Positions 51,428 through 60,288 of a stretch of DNA of 64,000 nucleotides are shown piece by piece (positions within the stretch are counted from its first letter, which is position 1; each line of letters begins with the position of its first letter). The stretch covers positions 62,001 through 126,000 of the forward strand of contig NZ_AUKX01000009.1 of assembly GCF_000424985.1 (NCBI RefSeq), given 5' to 3'. The notes beneath the pieces are model-generated. The model was not told the origin of the DNA, did no database searches, and saw only the letters and a program-made list of their open reading frames with translations. The stretch is from Arenibacter latericius DSM 15913 (GTDB taxonomy: Bacteria; Bacteroidota; Bacteroidia; Flavobacteriales; Flavobacteriaceae). The position numbers and the translations under genes are program-made.

Positions 51428-52486
51428 TTAGCTCTTTTGTTCCTTATTGAAATAAACAAGATAGTAATACATCTGTCGCTCTTCGTCCCAACCTTTTTCT
51501 ACAAACTTTTCAGCAGATTCCGGATTAATGAAATCCAATTTTATTTGAATATTAGTGTCTAGGTTTATTACGTTTTTTATCTTTTTACGTGCATCGGACA
51601 CTGCTTTATTGGCAATATCAAAAGAAGCAACATCCTCAATACTATATTTAGGGCCTTTTTCTTCTTTATAGTGCTTAAATTCTGGAATAAGTTCTGGATT
51701 TTCCATCACTTCGTTCAAGAAATTGGTCTCTTCAAACGAATCATTTTTAGCAAAATGGTTCACAGCTCTATTCATAAAAAGGACTTCTTGCTGCTTGTCT
51801 TCTGCTGGTAGAACCACGTCTTTAGCAAAACTCTGACAAAGTTTTAAATAGTTTTTAGTTTTAAAGTTATCATCAGATAATGGCTCTACATCCAAGAAGT
51901 TCTCTAGCCAATACTTGGCATCGTAACGGTTGCTATCTACAGATAGTACTTTGTAACCCGATTCTTTTTCAGTGTTAAAAACCAAGCATCCTTTATCTAA
52001 TTTATTGATGTTAATCCCTTGTTGAACCAAAATATCTAAGTTAGCGCCATTTTCTTGGAATTGAAGGAAATCGTGCTTTAACTCACTTTTAAATATCCCA
52101 ACAGCATTTACCTTCTGGTTGTCTAACATTACATCGGTAAGGTAAGTAACATATAGCTCACCGCTTTTTATGTGTGGGTGATTTGATTGATCGAACAAGT
52201 GGGTTGCTACCTTCTTAGAATTTTCGTGTAGGGAATTTGGATCCTTAAAAATATTGTCTACAATCTTGTAGATTTCGTTGAATTCAAAATCTACCTCGTT
52301 GTAAAAATGAAAGTAGTTTTCTTCTTTTTCCCTGAATGGTTTAAAGAAGTATTCTTTTAAAAGCCCGGTAGTTTCATCGTTAAGGGCGAAGGGCTCTTCG
52401 GATAAAAAAATGCCTTCACTTTTATTCTTGTTTCCCACACGGTGTATGGAAATGGTTTCAATCTGGGTAGTATATAAATTGATCAT
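51428..52486 (-). CDS. Nucleoid-associated protein (NdpA/YejK-like)
   Basis: The 352-residue protein has the pattern of the NdpA family: an N-terminal domain with I-S-I-H-R-V-G-N and F-F-K-P-F-R, a central G-E-L-Y-V-T-Y-L-T-D segment followed by V-G-I-F-K-S-E and a C-terminal domain ending in an amphipathic K-F-V-E-K-G-W-D-E-E-R-Q-M-Y-Y-Y-L-V-Y-F. In E. coli the homologue is found on the nucleoid. Some phage-related relatives exist, but no phage genes are nearby. Confidence 0.85.
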   Translation of the reverse strand: MINLYTTQIETISIHRVGNKNKSEGIFLSEEPFALNDETTGLLKEYFFKPFREKEENYFHFYNEVDFEFNEIYKIVDNIFKDPNSLHENSKKVATHLFDQSNHPHIKSGELYVTYLTDVMLDNQKVNAVGIFKSELKHDFLQFQENGANLDILVQQGININKLDKGCLVFNTEKESGYKVLSVDSNRYDAKYWLENFLDVEPLSDDNFKTKNYLKLCQSFAKDVVLPAEDKQQEVLFMNRAVNHFAKNDSFEETNFLNEVMENPELIPEFKHYKEEKGPKYSIEDVASFDIANKAVSDARKKIKNVINLDTNIQIKLDFINPESAEKFVEKGWDEERQMYYYLVYFNKEQKS

Positions 52487-52598
52487 ATAACTATTGTTGA
52501 GGGTTAAGTATTAGCGTACTCTAGTAATGACCGGAATTAAATCCCGTATCCATTTCTAGGGCAAATAGCATGTTTAATTAAAAGGATTAACCGGAAAA

Positions 52599-53096
52599 TT
52601 AATTCCAATTTTCATCAAAATCTAGGTCTTCGTAGTTGTCCAAAGTATTGTCAAAATCGAATTCACTTTCGTCGGCTTCAAATTTCTTTTCTGGTGGAGA
52701 GTCTGGAATTTCACCAAAACTAAATAGAATATTTGGATAAATTTGTCCGTCTGTTCTTTCCGTAATATCGGCTAATTCCACAAAAAAGGTCCACATACTT
52801 AAGAAATCGTAGACATAGATAAGTTTCGGGGAAGCTTCCGTTACTACATCACTCAAAAGTACCTCACTCATTAATCGTACATCAGTACCACTTTCGCTCA
52901 TATCAAACAAGGCAATCTCCTCATCTTGTTGCCATTCATCATTACAAGTGTAGAATGATGCCATTTCATTACCCAAGAAACCAAAGGCTTGGGTAAGGGC
53001 ATTATGAAACTCTTCTAAGGTAGTAGCTCCTTCTATTTCAATATCTCTAAAGATATCCTCCTCTGCATCTAAAATTACCCTTATTTTATATATCAT
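52599..53096 (-). CDS. IS1096 TnpR-type / pRiA4b ORF-3-like protein
   Basis: The 165-residue protein has the PRiA4b ORF-3 fold: I-Y-K-I-R-V-I-L-D, then F-R-D-I-E-I-E-G-A-T-T-L-E-E-F-H-N-A-L-T-Q-A-F-G-F (N-terminal strand-helix) and a Y-V-Y-D-F-L-S-M-W-T-F-F-V-E-L strand set, followed by an acidic tail rich in Asp and Glu. The family name comes from an old plasmid and IS passenger; here it is a chromosomal stand-alone gene and no transposase is present. Function is unknown. It has its own -7 box. Confidence 0.82.
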   Translation of the reverse strand: MIYKIRVILDAEEDIFRDIEIEGATTLEEFHNALTQAFGFLGNEMASFYTCNDEWQQDEEIALFDMSESGTDVRLMSEVLLSDVVTEASPKLIYVYDFLSMWTFFVELADITERTDGQIYPNILFSFGEIPDSPPEKKFEADESEFDFDNTLDNYEDLDFDENWN

Positions 53097-53118
53097 CTCG
53101 TCCTTAATTTTGTGGAGG

Positions 53119-53126
53119 CAAAGTTA
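53119..53126 (-). promoter_or_regulatory. -7 promoter box of the pRiA4b-like gene (TAACTTTG)
   Basis: TAACTTTG on the minus strand matches TAnnTTTG, 22 bases upstream of the start. It overlaps the stop codon of the heme A synthase gene. Confidence 0.45.
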
Positions 53127-54158
53127 CGAAGTTTTCCTCGTTTTAAAAGCATTTATAACCTCCAAAGCTAAATAGGATTGAAATCCGAAAAGGAGGGAGG
53201 CTACTACTAGGTGTAAAGCTTGTGTGGAAAAAGGAAAGTCTAAAAAATACATGGCTAAGCCAGTAATCACTTCAATAAGGAGCATAAACAATACCCAATA
53301 GATTTTAGAATATCCTAAATTATAACGTGTTATTCTATAGGCAAGATATAGGTTTATAAGTACTACGATAATGGAAAAAGACCGGTGTATGTAGAAATAA
53401 AAATCGGGGTTGTTTAACCATAATTCAGGGGCATTGTCCCCATAGATCATAATCTGTTCGTCTACAAACTGTCTTACTTGGGTTCCAAAAACTACTTGTA
53501 ATAAGGTGGCAAATAAAGTGATGAAAATTAAATTTCTAGCCAATTTATCTGCTTTGTTGGCTTTTACCCTATCATTTGCTAAGTGAATGATATAAAGAAT
53601 TAATGCCACAATTACTAATGCCATTACCATGTGAATGGTAATCTTGGCCGGGGCAAGTACAGAGTAAACTACAGTGGCGCCAAGCCATGCTTGAAAGCCC
53701 ATGGCAAATACCACTACCCAAGATAGGATGGTAATCTTTTTTTTCTTTTTCCAATATCGGAAGGAAGCTATCGCCATTACTAGGGTCCCTAGTCCAGCCA
53801 GGGCTCCAAAAAGCCTATTGATAAATTCTACCCAGGTATGTGTTGGGTTAAAGACGGCGTAGTTGTGCTTGGTATACAAAGACCAATTGTCCTCCTGAAA
53901 AGTGTCTGCTGTGGTGAAATTTGAATTGGCTACTTGTAAGGTTTCATCAACAATAATCACCTGACCTTTTTTAAACTCCCTTTGTGGTCGCCATTCCAAT
54001 TCGGAGATGTCGGTAGGAGGAATGTAATATCCGAAACACTTAGGCCAATCTGGGCATCCCATTCCACTACCTGTCATCCTTACCACAGCTCCGGCAATAA
54101 TGACCAAATAAACCAGTACCAAAGAAATCTTGGCAATTTTTATAAAATTATTCTGCAT
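53124..54158 (-). CDS. ctaA: Heme A synthase (COX15/CtaA family)
   Basis: The enzyme oxidises the methyl group of heme O to make heme A for cytochrome oxidase. The 344-residue inner-membrane protein has eight predicted helices. Conserved features are the N-terminal V-R-M-T-G-S-G-M-G-C-P-D-W-P-K-C-F-G block (Cys residues on the outer side), T-H-T-W-V-E-F-I-N-R-L (heme His), I-H-M-V and I-H-R-S in later helices. No other oxidase genes are in the window. The gap to the next gene on the strand (27 bases) is short. Confidence 0.95.
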   Translation of the reverse strand: MQNNFIKIAKISLVLVYLVIIAGAVVRMTGSGMGCPDWPKCFGYYIPPTDISELEWRPQREFKKGQVIIVDETLQVANSNFTTADTFQEDNWSLYTKHNYAVFNPTHTWVEFINRLFGALAGLGTLVMAIASFRYWKKKKKITILSWVVVFAMGFQAWLGATVVYSVLAPAKITIHMVMALVIVALILYIIHLANDRVKANKADKLARNLIFITLFATLLQVVFGTQVRQFVDEQIMIYGDNAPELWLNNPDFYFYIHRSFSIIVVLINLYLAYRITRYNLGYSKIYWVLFMLLIEVITGLAMYFLDFPFSTQALHLVVASLLFGFQSYLALEVINAFKTRKTS

Positions 54159-54256
54159 CTGATAGATTGAAAGCGTTCTTCAATATTACTATTTATTTAT
54201 CTACTCTTTATAACTATTAAGAGATGGTAATTTTCAAAAGAATTTTCCTTTACTGA

Positions 54257-55681
54257 TTACTGAGCGGTTAATCCCATTTCTTCTCCCTTTTTTAGCATAA
54301 GAGCATAGGCGTCATCATAATTATTGGGGATCTCCCCTTCTAAGATGGCCTCTTTTATCACTTCTTTTATTATTCCGATCTCTTTTGAAGGTTTTAGATT
54401 AAAAGCGGCCATGATTTCTTCTCCGCTCACTGGCGGTTGAAAGTTTCTAACGTGATCACGAGCTTCTACTTCTTCAATTTTTTGACGAACAATTTTAAAA
54501 TTATTTTTGTATCTCCTTTGTTTCTTAGGGTTTTTGGTGGTGATGTCCGCCTCACATAAGGTCATAAGATCTTCTACATGTTCACCAGCATCAAAAATGA
54601 GTCGCCTTACAGCTGAGTCAGTTACAAAATCCTCGGAAAGGACAATTGGCCTAGAGCTCATAAGGACCATTTTTTGAACGAATTTCATTTTTTCATTCAA
54701 TGGCATTCTTAATCGCTTAAATAGTTTATAGACCATTTTAGAGCCCACAAACTCGTGTGCGTGAAAAGTCCAGCCTATTTTTTTATCAAATTTCTTGGTG
54801 GGTGCCTTGCCTATATCGTGCAGTAAGGCCGCCCAGCGCAACCATAAATTATCAGTATTTTTAGCAATATTATCTACTACCTCCAGGGTGTGCCAAAAGT
54901 TGTCCTTATGGCGTTGCCCCTCTACCTCTTCTATACCTTCTAACGCTTTTAGTTCGGGTAAAATATATTCAAGAAGACCCGATTTATGTAAAATGGAAAA
55001 CCCTATGGAAGGTTTCTGGCTAGCAAGGATTTTATGTAGCTCCTCCACAATACGCTCATTGGATATAATTTTAATTCTACTCTTGTTATCGGTAATCGCC
55101 TTTAGGGACTCTGGATGGATAGTAAAGTTAAGTTGAGTGGCAAATCTAATAGCTCTCATCATTCGTAAAGGATCATCCGAATAGGTGATATTGGGATCCA
55201 AAGGAGTTCTAATCAGCTTTCTTTTTAAATCTGCTACACCATCAAATGGATCTAAAAGATTTCCATAGTCATCTGGATTTAAGGAGATAGCCAAGGCATT
55301 AATAGTGAAATCTCTCCGTTTCTGATCGTCCTCCAAAGAGCCATCTTCTACTACTGGTTTTCTACTATCACGGTGGTAGCTTTCTTTTCTAGCCCCCACA
55401 AACTCAATCTCAATATCCTGATGTTTTACCATGGCAGTACCAAAATTCTTAAATACTGAAACATCGGTACTTCCAGGTAATTTTGAAGCTACTTTATGGG
55501 CAAGTTCTATACCGCTACCTATCGCAACAATATCGATATCTTTTGGAGTTCCCCTTTTTAATAGGTAATCTCTAACAAAACCTCCAATAACATAGGCGTC
55601 TATAGAAAGTTCCTTAGCCGCACTGGAAATGGTGGAAAATATAGGATTGTTTAAAGCTGCTTCTTGGTTTGTCTTCGTCAT
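54257..55681 (-). CDS. CCA tRNA nucleotidyltransferase with HD domain
   Basis: The enzyme adds or repairs the 3' CCA end of tRNA. The 474-residue protein begins with a class II nucleotidyltransferase head: G-G-F-V-R-D (about 33-38), K-D-I-D-I-V (catalytic Asp pair near 49-51), then R-R-D-F-T-I-N-A-L-A and the E-R-I-V-E-E-L-H motif. An HD domain follows (L-L-H-D-I-G-K). The HD domain may hydrolyse cyclic phosphates on tRNA ends. It lies two bases after the tsaC/sua5 gene in a polycistron. Confidence 0.95.
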   Translation of the reverse strand: MTKTNQEAALNNPIFSTISSAAKELSIDAYVIGGFVRDYLLKRGTPKDIDIVAIGSGIELAHKVASKLPGSTDVSVFKNFGTAMVKHQDIEIEFVGARKESYHRDSRKPVVEDGSLEDDQKRRDFTINALAISLNPDDYGNLLDPFDGVADLKRKLIRTPLDPNITYSDDPLRMMRAIRFATQLNFTIHPESLKAITDNKSRIKIISNERIVEELHKILASQKPSIGFSILHKSGLLEYILPELKALEGIEEVEGQRHKDNFWHTLEVVDNIAKNTDNLWLRWAALLHDIGKAPTKKFDKKIGWTFHAHEFVGSKMVYKLFKRLRMPLNEKMKFVQKMVLMSSRPIVLSEDFVTDSAVRRLIFDAGEHVEDLMTLCEADITTKNPKKQRRYKNNFKIVRQKIEEVEARDHVRNFQPPVSGEEIMAAFNLKPSKEIGIIKEVIKEAILEGEIPNNYDDAYALMLKKGEEMGLTAQ

Positions 55682-55683
55682 TA

Positions 55684-56253
55684 TTATTCTCTGATCACTT
55701 TAACCGTACCATCATTTCCAAGGAGGATTATAGAAGATGGATTAGTCTTTATTTTATTGCGCTCCAAATTTACTATATAGTCCACACCTTTTAAAATCTC
55801 ATCTGTGATTTCTTCAAAACAACTAGGAGTAGCTTCCCCTGAAATATTGGCTGAAGTAGAAACTATTGGCTTTTTAAACCTCTTTATAAGGTTTTGGCAG
55901 AAGGTGTCAGTGGCAACCCTAACCCCTAAGGTATTGTCTTGTGCCACTAAATTCTTCGCAACTCCCTTTGGGCCTTCATAGATTATAGTAGTAGGTTTAG
56001 TTGACATGTCGATAATATCATAAGCTAAATCCGGAACCTTAGTAATATGTTGTTCTAGCATAAAATCGTTTCCTACCAAACAGATCATACTTTTGGTGTT
56101 AACCCTCTTTTTTAAAGCGTATACTTTAGCTACAGCAGCCTCATTTGTTGCGTCACAGCCAATACCCCATATAGTATCGGTAGGGTAAAGGATTAAACCA
56201 CCATTGGATAATACCTCTAAACATTGATTGATTTCGTTGCGAATGTCGTCCAT
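55684..56253 (-). CDS. L-threonylcarbamoyladenylate synthase (Sua5/YciO/TsaC family)
   Basis: This enzyme makes threonylcarbamoyl-AMP from threonine, bicarbonate and ATP for the t6A modification of ANN-decoding tRNAs. The 189-residue protein is a single YrdC domain with the Y-P-T-D-T-I-W-G-I-G motif (about 22-31), K-K-R-V substrate-binding segment, and the S-T-S-A-N-I-S-G loop. It lacks the C-terminal Sua5 domain, so it is of the short TsaC type. It lies between a GT gene (7 bases) and the CCA enzyme (2 bases), so it is in their operon. Confidence 0.93.
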   Translation of the reverse strand: MDDIRNEINQCLEVLSNGGLILYPTDTIWGIGCDATNEAAVAKVYALKKRVNTKSMICLVGNDFMLEQHITKVPDLAYDIIDMSTKPTTIIYEGPKGVAKNLVAQDNTLGVRVATDTFCQNLIKRFKKPIVSTSANISGEATPSCFEEITDEILKGVDYIVNLERNKIKTNPSSIILLGNDGTVKVIRE

Positions 56254-56260
56254 AATCGTA

Positions 56261-58081
56261 CTATAAATTATTTTTTCTAAGTTTTTTTAATTCTTTATAC
56301 CTAGCATATACGCCTAAGGCATTTAGGTAGCAAATTATAATTCCCTTCTTCCCGTCTAGGATACCCAATCTTATGATATAATGGTTGAAAAATTTATAAA
56401 AGGGACGAAATATAAAATGATAGATATTGGGGTCGTAATTTTTTTGCAATTCCTCCACCGCCTTCATCTTGCCGTATTTTATCATTTTACCCTTATAATC
56501 CTCATAATTCTTATAGGAGTAATGGATCAATTTATTTTGAAGGACATCAGACTTTCCATCTACCACTAGAGTTTCATGGACTATTCTTTCTTGGGTGAAG
56601 TGAACCTTACTCTTTCTAAACAGTCTATAGTTTTTATCACTTTGCCAACCACTAAACTTTAACTCCTCATCCACAAACATAAAAGTTCTGTAAAAATAAT
56701 AGGCCTCTGCCGTAGGATGTTTTGCGTTTACCGTTTGTAATATTTCGTTTCTAAGCTCGTCTGTCAACCGTTCATCCGCATCTAAAAAAAGTACCCAATC
56801 ATGGGTAGCTTGTTCCATAGCAAAACTCTTCTGATCAGTATAGTTAACAAAGGGACGTATAATTAATTTTACATGAGAATGCCTCTTAATTTTTTCAATA
56901 GTCCCATCTGTACTGTTAGAGTCTACTACAATAATCTCGTCTGCAAATTTTAAATTCTCCAAAACGCCATTAATATGGATGTCTTCATTGTAGGTGATTA
57001 AGACAGCGGAAATTTTATTTGTTTTTTTACCGGTGTATATGTCCTTCACAGGCTTTCCAAATTTAGCATTCATTTTCAACCTCTTGGAGAGTGATAAATT
57101 GCGTTTCTCGGGAACTCCATGGGTTTCAATGTATTCTTGTGCGGCATCTACCATTCTTTGTGCTGACTCTCCGTCTTTATACGGATGGATTTTCATGTTA
57201 ATATAGCTTCTTTCAGAGGCGTAGGGATCCTCATGTAGATTCTTAAATACCTTTTGGGTTAGTTGTGTGTAACTGTAGGAGTTGTCCCAGAGTACTTTTC
57301 CGTTATTATACCTATACGTAATTACTGGTTTGTCCATGAGTATAAACTCGTAAATATGAGGGGAGTTGTCGCTAATAAGGATATCAGCCTGAATGAGACA
57401 TTTTACCATGTTCTTCTCCGTACGTATTAGGATATTGGGGGTCTTTTGAGCTAGCTTTTCATAGTCCTGAACCCAAATAGGATCCATTTTCTCCTGCAGC
57501 CCTACATAAATTACAAAACCTGTGGTTTTTGCTAAGCTTTCTATTTCTCGTATTAAATGGGGTGCCGAACTAGGTTTAGTGGAGGTTGGAGCGTATAATA
57601 CAATTTTGTCTGTTTGGTGTTGTTGCAGAATCGCAGTTTTTTCAAAATCATACTTCACTTTCTCCTTGCTATATATGTCTAGTTTTGACCAGCCTGTTTC
57701 AAGGACTTCGAAATTTTGGTGCTTTTTCTTTAATAGATTGAACTTTTCAGTGAAATATGGGCCTTGAGTTAAGTAAAGGTCGAAGTATGGTCCGGTTTCA
57801 TGATAATCCCACCTTTTTCCTTGTAAATTATTGAATACTCGGACTTTCACCCCTCTTAGATAGTGAGGTACTTCCTTACCCGGAACAAAAATAACATCGC
57901 TTTTAAAGATCTGTAGGTCTAAAATACTAACCGTAAAATCTTCGTCCTTAAAGGGGAAGTCATCCAATAAGTTATTTGAAATATACCAGAGATATTGGTG
58001 ATTCTTTTCTTGAAGAACTGTTCTAATGGGGGCTAAAACTCCATAAGCATCGTCATTTTCACAAAATAGAATTATCCTCAT
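56261..58081 (-). CDS. Fusion of a TagF/CDP-glycerol glycerophosphotransferase-like domain with a GT2 glycosyltransferase
   Basis: The 606-residue protein has two parts. Residues 1-325 look like the TagF/TagB family, with A-P-T-S-T-K-P-S-S-A-P (164-174) and L-I-S-D-N-S-P-H-I-Y-E-F-I-L-M-D-K-P (235-252). Residues 355-590 are a GT2 of the WaaE/LPS-core type: SAVLITYNED (358-367), VVDSNSTDGT (385-394) and the D-x-D box FLDADE (432-437). Both domains lack a membrane span, although a hydrophobic segment near residue 575 may associate with the membrane. It leads the GT-tsaC-cca operon. Confidence 0.88.
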   Translation of the reverse strand: MRIILFCENDDAYGVLAPIRTVLQEKNHQYLWYISNNLLDDFPFKDEDFTVSILDLQIFKSDVIFVPGKEVPHYLRGVKVRVFNNLQGKRWDYHETGPYFDLYLTQGPYFTEKFNLLKKKHQNFEVLETGWSKLDIYSKEKVKYDFEKTAILQQHQTDKIVLYAPTSTKPSSAPHLIREIESLAKTTGFVIYVGLQEKMDPIWVQDYEKLAQKTPNILIRTEKNMVKCLIQADILISDNSPHIYEFILMDKPVITYRYNNGKVLWDNSYSYTQLTQKVFKNLHEDPYASERSYINMKIHPYKDGESAQRMVDAAQEYIETHGVPEKRNLSLSKRLKMNAKFGKPVKDIYTGKKTNKISAVLITYNEDIHINGVLENLKFADEIIVVDSNSTDGTIEKIKRHSHVKLIIRPFVNYTDQKSFAMEQATHDWVLFLDADERLTDELRNEILQTVNAKHPTAEAYYFYRTFMFVDEELKFSGWQSDKNYRLFRKSKVHFTQERIVHETLVVDGKSDVLQNKLIHYSYKNYEDYKGKMIKYGKMKAVEELQKNYDPNIYHFIFRPFYKFFNHYIIRLGILDGKKGIIICYLNALGVYARYKELKKLRKNNL

Positions 58082-58300
58082 TGTTGTAATGGCTTAGAGA
58101 TTTTCCTGAAATTATCCTTAAAATCTGCTTTCATACATCTGGATGTAAAGAATCTATTTCGGTTGCGTTTAATTGGTCCTTGAAGGAGAATTTTTAAAAT
58201 TCTTCCCAAGGTAATCTTTGTTCCAATTTTTCCCCATCACTTTTGTATTAATATACTTATGTCTAGCTGCAATAAAATTGATATCCAGTAACTTGCTAGG
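58078..58300 (-). pseudogene. Probable frameshifted C-terminal remnant upstream of the fusion glycosyltransferase
   Basis: On the minus strand two coding-like frames meet. The first (58300 down to 58169) reads L-L-D-I-N-F-I-A-A-R-H-K-Y-I-N-T-K-V and M-G-K-N-W-N-K. The second (58236 down to 58078) reads I-T-L-G-R-I-L-K-I-L-L-Q-G-P-I-K-R-N, then R-N-R-F-F-T-S-R-C-M and A-D-F-K-D-N-F-R-K-I-S-K, ending in a TGA that overlaps the ATG of the glycosyltransferase gene (ATGA). Deleting one base near 58215 joins them. An in-frame TAA closes the first frame upstream. It looks like the tail of a gene of the same glycan operon, now broken; family unknown. Confidence 0.4.
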
Positions 58301-58563
58301 TTAGGAGTCTATATTGCTGACAAGAATAACACTCACCATACTGCTGCTTATAGTTTGCTAAATAGGTAGCGTAAAATAGCTTTTATTTAGCTGCATTAAC
58401 TTCAATAAGGAAGAACTCGATTTGCGTGGCAAAGTTAATTTTAATTCGCTGATATATGAAATTGTAGGCCACTTTACATTTTATTAAACAGTTTGTGTTA
58501 ATGTGCGTTAAATAGAAGTCTTTGCGTTTACTTATATTTATATGAAAATTACCCTGCTTATTT

Positions 58564-59226
58564 ATGAAGATTATTTTAGCTATTATCGCTTTAGGCTTTT
58601 TCGGGTTTTTATTAGGGAAGTTAATAAAGCATAAATCCTTATATCCATTTATGCCATTTCGGTACGATTTTAGAAAGCGTAGGGATTCTTTTAGGAAAAC
58701 TATGGAACTGTTAGATAAGATTTCGGCAAAAACAATTATAGAAACTGGTACGTCTAGGGAAGGGTTGCGGGGAGCTAAGAGTAATGGGGCTGCTACAATC
58801 GTTTTTGGGAAATGGGCGAAACAAAATAACGCATTTCTGCATTCTGTGGATATCAGTGAAAAATCTGTTGCCAAGTGCCAAGAGGAAATTAATAATCAAA
58901 ATTTAAATGAAGTGGTGAAAGTTCACCTTTCCGATTCTGTAGCTTTTTTGGATAATTTTGAGGAGAAGGTAGATTTTATATATCTGGATAGCTATGATTA
59001 TGATGATGATCCCGCAGTCCAAATTAAAAGTCAGAAACACCATTTAAAAGAGTTTATTGCTATTGAAGATAACTTGCACAGTGATTCTATTGTTTTAATA
59101 GATGACTGTGATCTGCCCAATGGTGGAAAAGGAAAATTGGTGGTAGATTATATGCTTAAAAAAGATTGGAAAATTCTCATTAACGAGTATCAAATACTGT
59201 TAGTGCGTAAAAATTTCAGCTTCTAG
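58564..59226 (+). CDS. Membrane-anchored class I methyltransferase-like protein
   Basis: The 220-residue protein starts with one membrane helix (I-I-L-A-I-I-A-L-G-F-F-G-F-L-L-G) and a basic stop. The remainder has a Rossmann-like methyltransferase pattern: I-I-E-T-G-T-S-R-E-G in motif I, S-V-D-I-S in motif II, D-F-I-Y-L-D-S-Y-D-Y-D-D-D in the acidic loop and I-V-L-I-D-D-C-D. The substrate is unknown; placement among glycan genes suggests sugar or surface-polymer methylation, which is inference. Its 3' end overlaps the convergent GT9 gene by 27 bases. Confidence 0.7.
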   Translation: MKIILAIIALGFFGFLLGKLIKHKSLYPFMPFRYDFRKRRDSFRKTMELLDKISAKTIIETGTSREGLRGAKSNGAATIVFGKWAKQNNAFLHSVDISEKSVAKCQEEINNQNLNEVVKVHLSDSVAFLDNFEEKVDFIYLDSYDYDDDPAVQIKSQKHHLKEFIAIEDNLHSDSIVLIDDCDLPNGGKGKLVVDYMLKKDWKILINEYQILLVRKNFSF

Positions 59227-60273
59227 GAATTGCTTTAGCTGATCTGTAAATAGGGTAGGCTCAAAGTAAGAATATAAGTTTTCTGCTTCTTTTTTGCGTT
59301 GTTTTTTAGGTTTGCCTTCTAAGTGATGTGGAAGAAAATCTTCTAAGTGTACCGCTTTATTAGCTGTATTATTGGGGAAGGTCTCCCAAGCGACTTTTGT
59401 TATCCATGGAGAAAATATACTAAAGGCTGGAATTTCTAATGCTTTAGCCATATTTACAGCTCCTCCTTCATTCCCAACCAAAGCATTGCAATGAAATAGT
59501 AGTCCTAAAAAAGTACGTAGAGATGGGGCAAAAACATCCAATAAAATCATGGACTTTGTCTTTGGAGAACAAAGTTCATACACCCTTTTTACTTCCTCTA
59601 TTTGAGAAGGGATATAATTAAATAAAATGTTAACCTCTCCTTGTTGGGCAATGTTATCTAGCAGTTGCGCCATAAACGGTAGAGGGTAGGTTTTATTGGG
59701 GCTGCTGCCTAAAACGTTTATCATTAAAATCGGTATGGAAAAATTCACCGATTTTTTTTCTAAAAATACTTTTGCTTCGTCTTTTTCTGACTGAGTAAGA
59801 TAAATTTTTGGAGGCGGTATATCAAAACTAACCTCTGGGAAGATGGGTTTTAATAGGGAAAGCCTATTTTCAATTGCTAAACCAATCTTGGTCTCGCCAG
59901 ATCTAACGTATTTATGGGTATGGGTATAAATGAATTTAGAATACCATTTCTCGTAGGATATTTTGGTGTCTGCACCAGAGAATAAAGTAACTAGGTTGCT
60001 TTCTAATTTACTGTATACATCTACCACCACATCATAATGTTCTTTTGAAATAGATTTCAAGAACTTATAAAAGGCAAGCTTACTTTCCCTGTATTCAGGT
60101 GTAAATAACACAACCTGATCAATATAGGGGTTGTTGGTCACCACTGGCACCGTATTAGTATTGATCAAATAGTGAACCTGGCTGTTGGGGATGTTCTTCT
60201 TTATATATTCACACAATAAAGTGCTAGTAAGAACATCCCCGATCATTTTTTGTTGTACAACCAGTATTTTCAT
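59200..60273 (-). CDS. GT9 family glycosyltransferase (ADP-heptose:LPS heptosyltransferase-like)
   Basis: The 357-residue protein has the GT-B fold of heptosyltransferases: G-D-V-L-T-S-T-L-L-C-E at the start, N-P-Y-I-D, a central S-P-N-K-T-Y-P segment, and C-N-A-L-V-G-N-E-G-G-A-V-N-M-A-K-A-L (the conserved nucleotide-sugar site, about 263-280) then P-A-F-S-I-F-S-P-W-I. It probably adds a heptose or other sugar to the LPS core at the inner membrane. It follows dapD by 15 bases. Its stop overlaps the methyltransferase-like gene on the other strand. Confidence 0.88.
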   Translation of the reverse strand: MKILVVQQKMIGDVLTSTLLCEYIKKNIPNSQVHYLINTNTVPVVTNNPYIDQVVLFTPEYRESKLAFYKFLKSISKEHYDVVVDVYSKLESNLVTLFSGADTKISYEKWYSKFIYTHTHKYVRSGETKIGLAIENRLSLLKPIFPEVSFDIPPPKIYLTQSEKDEAKVFLEKKSVNFSIPILMINVLGSSPNKTYPLPFMAQLLDNIAQQGEVNILFNYIPSQIEEVKRVYELCSPKTKSMILLDVFAPSLRTFLGLLFHCNALVGNEGGAVNMAKALEIPAFSIFSPWITKVAWETFPNNTANKAVHLEDFLPHHLEGKPKKQRKKEAENLYSYFEPTLFTDQLKQFLEAEIFTH

Positions 60274-60288
60274 GATGCAAAGTTAGCA

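Noticed and set aside
52599-53096. Possible insertion-sequence passenger gene (IS1096 TnpR-type name)
   Set aside because: No transposase, inverted repeats or target duplication are nearby; the gene is a common chromosomal stand-alone family, so no mobile element is called.
58383-58874. A 163-codon minus-strand frame overlapping the methyltransferase-like gene
   Set aside because: Most of it is the antisense of the methyltransferase-like gene, its composition is low in typical domain patterns, and no start or promoter supports it. Only the 58078-58300 stretch further down is treated as a remnant.
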